12,674 nt of DNA, from contig CAMWUH010000031.1 in assembly GCA_947177325.1 (NCBI GenBank), positions 1-12,674 of the forward strand, written 5' to 3'. Positions 1 through 7,099 of the stretch are shown here, one piece after another. Every line of letters begins with the position of its first letter. Within the stretch, counting starts at the first letter, position 1. The notes under the pieces are model-generated. The model was given only the letters and a program-made list of their open reading frames with translations, was not told the DNA's origin and did no database searches. Position numbers and translations under genes: made by a program. This stretch comes from an uncultured Bacteroidales bacterium. GTDB lineage: Bacteria > Bacteroidota > Bacteroidia > Bacteroidales > Muribaculaceae.

Positions 1-42
1 ATAATTCTTTCTCTCCATCTCCCCATTGAATTGAAAGTTTTA

Positions 43-79
43 CGATCGACCTCGGCAGCGTGGCTGTCGAGGTCGATTG
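43..79. terminator. Strong hairpin, probable transcription terminator
   Basis: A ten-base perfect inverted repeat (ATCGACCTCG at 45-54, CGAGGTCGAT at 68-77) extends inward and outward with a few G-U pairs to about 17 paired bases around a three-base loop at 60-62. On the plus strand it is followed by CTTTT (80-84), so it looks best as a terminator for a plus-strand gene ending left of the window. It also lies about 60 bases beyond the end of trkH, where the minus-strand cluster must stop, but the minus-strand tail there is not T-rich. It may serve both directions. Bases 1-42 hold no recognisable gene. Confidence 0.55.
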
Positions 80-137
80 CTTTTCAGCAGACTCTTGTAA
101 CCATTGGTGTGCGAATTATTGTGAACGATAGGTGAAA

Positions 138-1622
138 TCAACCGCGGCGCCAGAAGGTGGTGGTAAAGAGCACAAGAACGGTGAAGAGTTCCAGGCGCCC
201 AATCATCATAAGCAGGGCCAATATCCATTTGCCGGCTTCGGGGATAGCGCTGTAGGCGTTATTGACAATCTCGGTTGACGAGCATGAGTTGCCGATGCAG
301 GTGATGGAAGCGATGAAGGCCTGCCCGGTTCCCATCCCCAAAACTGAGAGCACTATTGATGTTATGAAAATCAACAAAATGTAAATCAACACGAAAGCTA
401 TTACCTTAGCCATTACCTCGGGGGGGGTGGGGCGACCGTCAAAGGTGAGGGCATAGTAGCGGTTGGGGTGAACGATGCGCTGCATTTCGATGCGGCAGTT
501 TTTCCAAAGATAAACTATACGGTCAATTTTCAAGCCGCCTGAAGTTGAGCCGGCACATCCGCCTATGAGCATCAGCAGCAGAAGAATGGGCACGATCGGA
601 CCTCCCCATCCGGCTACCCGGCCAACTTCGTAGCCGGTAGATGATATGGTTGACACTACGTTAAACAGCGGGTCAAGCACTCGTTCCAACGGTGAGGCCT
701 CAACATGGTTGAGCAGTCCGACGCCGATGAATATCAATGTGACAACGATTATGATTGCCACGAAAGCGCGGAGAGTTTCGTTGCGCCATGCTTGCTTGAT
801 TTGGCCGTGGAGAATTCGATAGATGACCACGAAGTTGACGCTGCCAACAAACATGAACACCAACACCACGGCATTGATATATGGCGAATGCCAGTGGTTG
901 AGGCCTTCAGCGTTGGTTGAGAAACCACCGGTAGAGAGGGTCGACATTGCGTGGCAAATGCTGTCAAAGAGGTTCATCGGGCCGAGCCAGAGCAATCCGG
1001 CAGCAATGGCCGTCAGCAGTATATAGAGCGAGTAGAGGCGCTTGGCGGTAGATGAAACGCGGGGGGCGATTTTATCTTTGGTGAAGCCGGTTGACTCGGC
1101 GTTAAACATTTGCAGGCCTCCCGACGAATTGAGCATTGGCAGCAAAGCTACAGTGAAGATAATGATACCCATGCCCCCGATCCATTGCATCATCGAGCGC
1201 CACAAAAGCATGGCGTTGGAGAAGTTTTCGTAGTTGGTGATAAGTGATGCGCCCGTGGTGGTAAATCCCGACATTGATTCAAAAAATGCGTCGGATGCGC
1301 CTAATGAGGGTTTGCCAATCATGAACGGTAGCATGCCGAAAGCTGACAGCACGAGCCAAACCGTGGCAGTCAGCAGGCATCCTTCGCGTTTACCCATGGG
1401 AATGCCTCGGTGGCTTCGGTTGACATACATCACGAGCACTCCGGCGAGCATTGTCACACCCGATGATATGGCAAACGACTCGGTGTCGGGACCGTGATGA
1501 AATATCGAAACGGCCAAGGGTAGGAGCATAGCCACTCCGGTGACAATCATCAGGAAGCCGTGGATGCGAAAAATGGCTTTCCAGTTTATTTGCTTGGTTA
1601 TGCGCTTAGTGGCTGCTTTCAT
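138..1622 (-). CDS. trkH: Trk-type potassium uptake channel subunit TrkH
   Basis: This is the membrane channel subunit of a Trk/Ktr-family potassium uptake system; it is gated on the cytoplasmic side by TrkA, encoded just upstream. The 494-residue protein is close to full family length and has the repeated M1-P-M2 layout. Pore loops are visible at TTTGAS (residues 121-126), STGGFST (230-236), SSTGYE (327-332) and a fourth around 444-450. The C-terminal GRLE...FT...FW signature is present at 475-491. The fourth loop reads GNSCSS where relatives such as E. coli TrkH have a Gly-Pro-Gly; an ungapped alignment to the downstream KW and GRLE motifs places Cys447 on the filter glycine. The ATG at 1622 is the first possible start because an in-frame TAG lies just upstream. 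It is the last gene of the dxs-trkA-trkH cluster, 30 bases after trkA. Confidence 0.95.
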   Translation of the reverse strand: MKAATKRITKQINWKAIFRIHGFLMIVTGVAMLLPLAVSIFHHGPDTESFAISSGVTMLAGVLVMYVNRSHRGIPMGKREGCLLTATVWLVLSAFGMLPFMIGKPSLGASDAFFESMSGFTTTGASLITNYENFSNAMLLWRSMMQWIGGMGIIIFTVALLPMLNSSGGLQMFNAESTGFTKDKIAPRVSSTAKRLYSLYILLTAIAAGLLWLGPMNLFDSICHAMSTLSTGGFSTNAEGLNHWHSPYINAVVLVFMFVGSVNFVVIYRILHGQIKQAWRNETLRAFVAIIIVVTLIFIGVGLLNHVEASPLERVLDPLFNVVSTISSTGYEVGRVAGWGGPIVPILLLLMLIGGCAGSTSGGLKIDRIVYLWKNCRIEMQRIVHPNRYYALTFDGRPTPPEVMAKVIAFVLIYILLIFITSIVLSVLGMGTGQAFIASITCIGNSCSSTEIVNNAYSAIPEAGKWILALLMMIGRLELFTVLVLFTTTFWRRG

Positions 1623-1652
1623 CGGCTACCGGGGAAATGATGTAAGGGTGGA

Positions 1653-2987
1653 TTAATTGAAAAGACGCTCGATTTTGTGAACGTTGCCTGATAGACAGAA
1701 CACTGTCACAAAGTCACCCGGCATTATTTGTGTAAGGCCGTTAACGAGCATACCTTTGCCGTCGCGCACAAGTCCGCCAATAGTCATTTCGCCGGGAAAT
1801 TTCAAGTCTTTGATGGGGGCCTTCGTGATTTTTGCCCCCTCTTTCACTTCGATTTCGGCTACTTCGGCATCGGCCAGCGAGAGGAATTTGGAGCTCTCCG
1901 AGTCGATGGCGAGCATGATTTGGAAAATGCGCGATGATGCGAGCAGTTTTTTGTTTATTACAGTGCCGATGTTAAGGCCTTCAGCTTCAGAGATGAATTG
2001 AATGTTCTCTACCTCGGCTATGGTCTTGTTAACACCGAATTCTTTGGCCGAGAGGCAGGCCAGGATGTTAGTTTCGGAACTGTCGCTAAGGGCAATGAAG
2101 GCGTCCATGCCCTCTATTCCCTCTTCAATGAGCAAGTCGTTGTCGCGACCGTCGCCATGAATAATTTCACACCCCGGACATTTGCCCGGCAACACACGGC
2201 AGATTTCGGGATTGTTATCAATGATTTTAATCTTATACTCGTCAGAGAGCATATCGGCCAGACGAATGGCTATGCGTGTGCCGCCCATAATCATTACGTT
2301 GCGGACTTTGGTGTCGTGCTTGTCGCATACCTGACGCAGATGGTCGATAGCGTCGGGGGTGATGGTGAAGTAGACAATGTCGGCCGGCTCTATGATGTCG
2401 TTGCCGCCGGGAATGATTGTGGAGTGGCGGCGGGTGATGGCTGAAACGTGGGCTCCTTGGAGCAACCCAGAAAGTTCGCGGAGTTTGTGACCGATGAGTT
2501 GGCAGCCGTCATAGAGTTTCACGCCCGCAAGAATGATTTCACCGTTGTGGAGTTCAAACCATTGGCGGGCCCACGTGCGTCGCAGGGCTGTGCGGATTTC
2601 CGATGCGGCCAAGACTTCGGGGTAGATCAGGTGGTCAACGCCGCGAGCTGCAAAGAATGCACGGTTGGCTTGATTGAGATATTCAAAATTGTCAATACGA
2701 GCCACTGTGCGTTTGGCTCCTAAAGAGCTTGCGATTTGGCAGGCGATGAGATTCTTTTCTTCGTAAGGGGTTACGGCAATAAACAAGTCGGAGCTTCCGG
2801 CCCGCGCTTCACGCAGGGTAGTGAACGATGTGGGCGAGCCCACGCGTGTCATCAGGTTGTAGTTAGAGTCGATGCGTGCCAGTCGGTCGGCATCTTTGTC
2901 GACCAATGTTATGTCCTGACCTTCGGCCGAGAGCAGTTTTGCCAAATGTTGGCCTACTTCACCGGCCCCTACGATTACAATCTTCAT
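1653..2987 (-). CDS. trkA: Trk system potassium uptake regulatory subunit TrkA (two RCK domains)
   Basis: This is the peripheral cytoplasmic subunit that binds nucleotides and controls TrkH. The 444 residues show the full-length tandem arrangement: RCK_N at about 1-125, RCK_C at about 140-215, a second RCK_N at about 228-345 and a second RCK_C at about 365-444. The first Rossmann fold carries GAGEVG (7-12) and an acidic end of strand 2 (D30), as expected for NAD(H) binding. In the second fold the glycine motif is GGTRIA (235-240), so the last glycine is replaced, and D258 ends strand 2. The ATG overlaps the TGA stop of dxs in an ATGA (2984-2987), which suggests translational coupling. trkH follows 30 bases later, so both subunits are made from one message. 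Confidence 0.96.
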   Translation of the reverse strand: MKIVIVGAGEVGQHLAKLLSAEGQDITLVDKDADRLARIDSNYNLMTRVGSPTSFTTLREARAGSSDLFIAVTPYEEKNLIACQIASSLGAKRTVARIDNFEYLNQANRAFFAARGVDHLIYPEVLAASEIRTALRRTWARQWFELHNGEIILAGVKLYDGCQLIGHKLRELSGLLQGAHVSAITRRHSTIIPGGNDIIEPADIVYFTITPDAIDHLRQVCDKHDTKVRNVMIMGGTRIAIRLADMLSDEYKIKIIDNNPEICRVLPGKCPGCEIIHGDGRDNDLLIEEGIEGMDAFIALSDSSETNILACLSAKEFGVNKTIAEVENIQFISEAEGLNIGTVINKKLLASSRIFQIMLAIDSESSKFLSLADAEVAEIEVKEGAKITKAPIKDLKFPGEMTIGGLVRDGKGMLVNGLTQIMPGDFVTVFCLSGNVHKIERLFN

Positions 2988-4933
2988 TCTTTGGCTGATT
3001 TATTGAGTGATTTGGCCACGGTGTCGGCTATTGATTCGGCGTCAAGGCCACAGAGCCGGCGAAGTTCTTCAACGCTGCCTTGCGTAATGAAGCAATCGTC
3101 AATGCCTATCATCGTCAGGCGATTGTGGCGCCCCGATGTAGAGAGCCACGAGGAAACGGCCGAGCCGAGGCCCCCTTTTACAGTACCGTCTTCAATCGTG
3201 AAAACCGGTATCTCGGATGAGCCGACAAGAGCGGCCAGGGTGTCAACATCGAGCGGCTTGAGCCAAACGGCGTCGACCACTGCCGGGTTTATACCTTTTT
3301 CGGCCAGAAGTGCCGCTGCTTTGAGAGCTGGGTTGAGCATATTGCCTATGCTGATAATCAGTGCGTCGGGCTTTTCGGGGGTGAGCATCGGAATTGCCTT
3401 GCCTATTGAGGGTGCCACGTAGGCCATCTCTTCGGGAAGCCGGTCAGCTTCTCCTCGGGGATAGCGGATTGCCAACGGAGCGGAGAGATTGCCGGCGGCA
3501 ATAGCCATCAGGTCGCTGAGCATCTGTCCGCTTGAGGGGGCGGCTATTTGCATCGAAGGCACAGTCGAGAGATAGGCTAAATCAAACAGGCCATGATGAG
3601 TGGGGCCGTCTTCGCCCACCAGCCCGGCGCGGTCAATACAATAAACTACCGGCAGCGAGGCAATGGCGGTGTCGTGGATTATGCTGTCAAACGAACGTTG
3701 CAGAAACGAAGAATAGATGGCCACAAAGGGCTTCATACCCTCTTTGGCCAGGCCGCCGGCAAAGGTAACGGCATGGGCTTCGGAAATGCCTACATCAAAA
3801 GTGCGTTCCGGAAATTCCCGGGCCATATCGGCAACCGATGTGCCGGTTGGCATAGCCGCAGTGATGCTGACGATTCTCTTGTCGGCACGCGCCAGTTCGG
3901 TAAGTGTTTTGCCGAAAACATCCTGATATTTCAGCTTGCTTTGATTGCTGATTCTTTGGCCGGTAGCGGCATCGAAACGACCGGGGGCATGCCAGATGGC
4001 CGGGTCGGCAACCGCAGGGGCGTAGCCATAGCCTTTGACGGTTTTAAGATGTAGGATTTTGGGCCCTTGCATCCTCTTGATGTCGTTCAGCACCTTAATC
4101 AGGCGGTTGACATCGTGGCCGTTAAACGGGCCGAAATAGCGAATGTTCAGACCCTCGAAAATGTTTTGCTGGCGCGTCAGAAATGACTTGAGCGAGTTGT
4201 TGAAGCGCAACAACGCTCCTCGACCTTTTTCCGATATGATACGCAGTCGGCGTAAGCCTGAATAGGCCCGATGGCGAAGATTATTGTAGCCACGCGAGGC
4301 TGTCAGCTTTGCCAGATAGGAGTTAAGGGAGCCTTGTGCGCGGTCAATCGACATATCATTGTCGTTGAGTATGATAAGCAGATTGTTGGGAGTGTTGGCT
4401 GCGTTGTTGAGTCCCTCGAAAGCCAATCCACCGGCTATGGCGGCATCGCCGATAACGGCCACGACATGGCGGTTGTCGCCTCGCAGTTGCGATGCCACAG
4501 CCATGCCCAAGGCAGCTGAAATAGAATTTGATGCATGGCCGGCAGTGAAAGTGTCGTAGTCGCTTTCGGCCGGATTGGGGAAGCCTGAAAGACCGTTGAG
4601 CTTGCGGTTTTCGCTGAAATTGTGGCGTCGGCCGGTAAGTATTTTATGGGGGTAAGCCTGGTGACCGACGTCCCAGACAATGCGGTCGTCAGGCGTGTCA
4701 AACACGTAATGCAGAGCAACGGTCAGCTCTATGGCTCCCATTGACGACGCGAAATGCCCGGGATTGACCGAAACTTCTTTAACAATGAAGCGGCGCAACT
4801 CATCGCATAGCTGCACGAGTTGCTTCTTGCTCAACTTTCGGAGTTGAGCGGGAGTATCGATAGAGTCGAGCAGTGGAGTGGGCTGTTCGCAATCAAATAT
4901 TTTATCGCTTTGATTGGTTGTCGTTTCTGACAT
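2984..4933 (-). CDS. dxs: 1-deoxy-D-xylulose-5-phosphate synthase
   Basis: Dxs joins pyruvate and glyceraldehyde 3-phosphate, using thiamine diphosphate, in the first step of the MEP pathway to isoprenoid precursors; DXP also feeds thiamine and pyridoxal synthesis in many bacteria. Visible in the 649 residues are NPGHF with the conserved His (about 60), WDVGHQAYPHKILTGRR, the cofactor motif GDAAIAGG...NDND (about 162-193), a TVKGYGY...H segment near 300, the catalytic Glu in GISEAHAVTFAGG (about 385) and GEDGPTHHG (about 440-448). The third residue of the usual GDG motif is Ala. I start at the ATG at 4933: a longer reading begins with TTG at 4954 and only adds seven residues inside the preceding gene. 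Even so, the start overlaps the upstream small membrane protein gene by 32 bases. It ends in the ATGA overlap with trkA. Confidence 0.96.
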   Translation of the reverse strand: MSETTTNQSDKIFDCEQPTPLLDSIDTPAQLRKLSKKQLVQLCDELRRFIVKEVSVNPGHFASSMGAIELTVALHYVFDTPDDRIVWDVGHQAYPHKILTGRRHNFSENRKLNGLSGFPNPAESDYDTFTAGHASNSISAALGMAVASQLRGDNRHVVAVIGDAAIAGGLAFEGLNNAANTPNNLLIILNDNDMSIDRAQGSLNSYLAKLTASRGYNNLRHRAYSGLRRLRIISEKGRGALLRFNNSLKSFLTRQQNIFEGLNIRYFGPFNGHDVNRLIKVLNDIKRMQGPKILHLKTVKGYGYAPAVADPAIWHAPGRFDAATGQRISNQSKLKYQDVFGKTLTELARADKRIVSITAAMPTGTSVADMAREFPERTFDVGISEAHAVTFAGGLAKEGMKPFVAIYSSFLQRSFDSIIHDTAIASLPVVYCIDRAGLVGEDGPTHHGLFDLAYLSTVPSMQIAAPSSGQMLSDLMAIAAGNLSAPLAIRYPRGEADRLPEEMAYVAPSIGKAIPMLTPEKPDALIISIGNMLNPALKAAALLAEKGINPAVVDAVWLKPLDVDTLAALVGSSEIPVFTIEDGTVKGGLGSAVSSWLSTSGRHNRLTMIGIDDCFITQGSVEELRRLCGLDAESIADTVAKSLNKSAKE

Positions 4934-5105
4934 ATTTTTTGTAAAGCGGAACAAATATGATGATGCCCGAAGCTATGATTGGAAAAAGGTTTCTCAAATT
5001 CAGCTCCGTGCCTGTGATTTTGTAACGGTAGAGCAGATAACCGCTGAGCGCAAGCCACGCAATGGCGGCCAACACGAAGTAAACTATTATGCGGGTTTTA
5101 CTCAT
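4902..5105 (-). CDS. Small two-helix inner-membrane protein, unknown function
   Basis: This 67-residue reading frame has a clear protein-like layout: a short basic N-terminus (MSKTR), a hydrophobic helix at about 6-27, a polar loop with KITGTELNLRN at 29-39, a second hydrophobic helix at about 39-56, and a basic tail (YKKYVRNDNQSKR). The charge pattern suggests a helical hairpin in the inner membrane with both ends in the cytoplasm. I use the ATG at 5105; a GTG at 5117 is possible but less likely. The 3' end overlaps dxs by 32 bases, so it is probably cotranscribed and coupled with dxs. I do not recognise the family, and no function is assigned. Small size and overlap keep confidence moderate, but two well-formed membrane helices are unlikely by chance. 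Confidence 0.72.
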   Translation of the reverse strand: MSKTRIIVYFVLAAIAWLALSGYLLYRYKITGTELNLRNLFPIIASGIIIFVPLYKKYVRNDNQSKR

Positions 5106-5134
5106 TTTTGTATTCACGCTTCCGGTTATATAAG

Positions 5135-5177
5135 CAATCAGTTGGGAGCTCCGGTGGCCGGGGCTCCCACGCGATTG
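5135..5177 (-). terminator. GC-rich hairpin after fumarase; terminator or attenuator
   Basis: TGGGAGC (5143-5149) pairs perfectly with GCTCCCA (5163-5169). Five further pairs, one of them G-T, lie inside and close on a three-base loop, and an outer CAATC/GATTG arm (5135-5139, 5173-5177) surrounds them. It begins 27 bases after the fumarase stop, as expected of a terminator, but no T-run follows on the minus strand. Only about 30 bases separate it from the small membrane protein start, leaving little space for a promoter of that cluster. It may therefore be a partial terminator between fumarase and the dxs cluster, or an RNA-processing or stabilising structure. Confidence 0.55.
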
Positions 5178-5203
5178 CCGCTTAATGATTGGTTATCTTC
5201 AGA

Positions 5204-6856
5204 TTATTTGGCGAGGCCGCAATTGTCGCATTTTTGTGTGATGACCTTGAAGAAGTCGTTGCCCTTATCGTCGACAAGGATGAACGCGGGGAAGTTTTCA
5301 ACTTCGATTTTCCACACGGCTTCCATGCCCAGTTCGGGATATTCAAGCAATTCAACCTTCTTGATAGAGTCGTGGGCGAGGATTGCAGCGGGGCCGCCGA
5401 TAGAACCTAAGTAGAAGCCGCCATGCTTGTGGCAGGCGTCGGTTACTTGCTGCGAGCGGTTGCCTTTGGCGATCATCACCATTGAGCCACCCTTTTCCTG
5501 GAACGGGTCAACATAGGGGTCCATGCGGCCGGCAGTTGTCGGGCCGAATGAGCCTGAAGCCATGCCTGCAGGCGTTTTGGCCGGTCCGGCATAGTAAACC
5601 GGATGGTTTTTCATATACTCAGGCATAGGCTCGCCGCGATCAATGCGTTCTTTGATTTTTGCGTGAGCGATGTCGCGGGCCACAATGATTGTGCCGTTGA
5701 GCGACAGTCGGGTTGCCACGGGATATTTTGTCAACTCTTTGAGAATTTCATTCATGGGGCGGTTGAGGTCGATGCGCACCACGTCGCCTTCGCCCGCTTG
5801 ACGCAATTCCTCGGGGATGAGGTTGCCGGGGTTAGTGTCGAGTTTTTCAAGCCAAAGACCATCTTTGTTGATTTTAGCTTTGATATTGCGGTCGGCCGAG
5901 CAGCTGACACCCAAACCGATGGGGCATGATGCGCCGTGACGGGGCAGACGAACCACGCGAATATCGTGAGCGAAATATTTGCCTCCGAATTGAGCGCCGA
6001 AACCAATGCGTTCGGCTTCTTTCTTGAGCTCGTTTTCAAGCTCGATGTCGCGGAAAGCGTGGCCGAGTTTGTTGCCTGTGGTGGGGAGTGAGTCAAGATA
6101 TTTGATTGAGGCTTTCTTGACGGTAGCGAGGTTGAGCTCGGCTGATGTGCCACCGATTACGAATGCGATGTGATAAGGGGGGCAAGCGGCTGTGCCCAAA
6201 GTTTTCATCTTCTCAACCAGAAATGGCACGAGTGTTTTGGGATTGATAGTGGCTTTGGTCTCTTGGTAGAGGTAAGTTTTGTTGGCAGAGCCACCACCTT
6301 TAGCCACGAACACAAACTTATATTCGTTGCCTTCAGTTGCATACAGGTCGATTTGAGCGGGAAGATTGCAGCCGGTGTTAACCTCGTCATACATGTTCAG
6401 AGGTGCATTTTGCGAGTAGCGCAAATTATCCTCGGTGTAGGTTTGATAAACGCCTAAAGAGATGCGTTCTTCATCATTGCCGCCGGTGTAAACGTTCTGG
6501 CCTTTCTTGCCGATAACGATGGCAGTGCCGGTATCCTGACAGAAGGGCAATTGACCTTTGGCTGCGATTTCGGCGTTGCGAAGCATTGTCAACGCAACGA
6601 ATTTATCGTTGGACGACGCTTCGGGATCTTTCAAAATCTTGGCTACCATTTCGTTATGCTCGCGACGCAGGAAGAAGGCATTATCGTGGGTAGCCTGACG
6701 GGCAAGCACTGTAAGCGCCTCAGGGTCAACGATAAGCATTTCTTTACCCTCGAAAGTAGCTGTTTTGACATAGTCTTTAGTCAACAAGCGATACTCGGTA
6801 GTGTCAGGGCCGAGGGGAAACATCGGCTGATATTCAAAAGGAGGAGGTGTAGCCAT
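5204..6856 (-). CDS. fumA: Class I fumarate hydratase (4Fe-4S, FumA/FumB type)
   Basis: This enzyme reversibly hydrates fumarate to malate; in anaerobic Bacteroidales the physiological direction is often malate to fumarate, feeding fumarate reduction and succinate production. The 550 residues match the usual full length of the single-chain class I enzyme. The N-terminal alpha-type domain carries the cluster cysteines: C106 in PFCQDTG, C225 in TAACPPYH and C319 in GVSCSADR. Flanking family signatures are NTGCNLPAQ (160-168), KGGGSANKTYL and RHGASCPIGLG. The C-terminal beta-type domain has SLNGTIIVARD, AKTPAGMASGSFGPTTAGRMD and a GGSMVMIAKGNRS stretch. The oxygen-sensitive cluster fits an anaerobe. 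FumA and FumB cannot be told apart by sequence here, so the symbol is only a class label. It appears to be transcribed from its own promoter about 130 bases upstream, with a hairpin after its stop. Confidence 0.97.
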   Translation of the reverse strand: MATPPPFEYQPMFPLGPDTTEYRLLTKDYVKTATFEGKEMLIVDPEALTVLARQATHDNAFFLRREHNEMVAKILKDPEASSNDKFVALTMLRNAEIAAKGQLPFCQDTGTAIVIGKKGQNVYTGGNDEERISLGVYQTYTEDNLRYSQNAPLNMYDEVNTGCNLPAQIDLYATEGNEYKFVFVAKGGGSANKTYLYQETKATINPKTLVPFLVEKMKTLGTAACPPYHIAFVIGGTSAELNLATVKKASIKYLDSLPTTGNKLGHAFRDIELENELKKEAERIGFGAQFGGKYFAHDIRVVRLPRHGASCPIGLGVSCSADRNIKAKINKDGLWLEKLDTNPGNLIPEELRQAGEGDVVRIDLNRPMNEILKELTKYPVATRLSLNGTIIVARDIAHAKIKERIDRGEPMPEYMKNHPVYYAGPAKTPAGMASGSFGPTTAGRMDPYVDPFQEKGGSMVMIAKGNRSQQVTDACHKHGGFYLGSIGGPAAILAHDSIKKVELLEYPELGMEAVWKIEVENFPAFILVDDKGNDFFKVITQKCDNCGLAK

Positions 6857-6984
6857 AATAGTTGGTAGTGTTTATTTTAATTATGAGTTGAATTAACGTT
6901 GAGGGTGCGACTGCCATTTTTGCAGTGACGCATATTTAAGTGTCGCTTTCAGCAGCAGTTTTGTCTACTGCCTTTATTAAACTA

Positions 6985-7016
6985 CAAAGTTATAAAATTT
7001 GCAAAACACTGCCAAC
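6985..7016 (-). promoter_or_regulatory. Candidate Bacteroidetes-type promoter for fumarase
   Basis: On the minus strand TAACTTTG (6992 down to 6985) matches the -7 consensus TAnnTTTG exactly. A TTG in a TTTTGGTTGG context at 7016-7014 lies 21 bases upstream, close to the normal -33 spacing. Transcription would begin near 6978 and give a leader of about 120 bases before the fumarase ATG. That leader contains two small hairpins built from the same five-base words (GCAGT/ACTGC at 6955-6971 and 6910-6926). The rest of the 242-base gap between fumarase and the kinase gene holds only the possible terminator listed separately. Confidence 0.5.
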
Positions 7017-7025
7017 CAAAACCCC

Positions 7026-7099
7026 AAAAAAATCATTGCAACACCCCGGGCTCCCCTCTCACACGGAGCAGCCGTCAACCTTTAATCTAATAGGGGAGC
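7026..7099 (-). terminator. Possible terminator of the kinase gene
   Basis: On the minus strand GCTCCCCT starts at the last base of the kinase stop codon (7099-7092) and pairs perfectly with AGGGGAGC (7057-7050). The 34-base loop contains a small ACGG/CCGT hairpin. A run of seven T follows at 7032-7026, but 17 bases beyond the stem, which is too far for a textbook intrinsic terminator. The position is right, the geometry is weak. Confidence 0.35.

Noticed and set aside
1998..2444. 148-residue plus-strand open frame within trkA
   Set aside because: Antisense shadow of a complete TrkA gene with no domain or start signal of its own.
2736..3422. 228-residue open frame on the plus strand
   Set aside because: It runs antisense across the well-supported trkA and dxs genes, has a composition set by their codons and no protein-like motif.
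4934..4954. Longer dxs start at a TTG seven codons upstream
   Set aside because: The ATG at 4933 is a better start and reduces overlap with the upstream small gene; the added residues match nothing known in Dxs.
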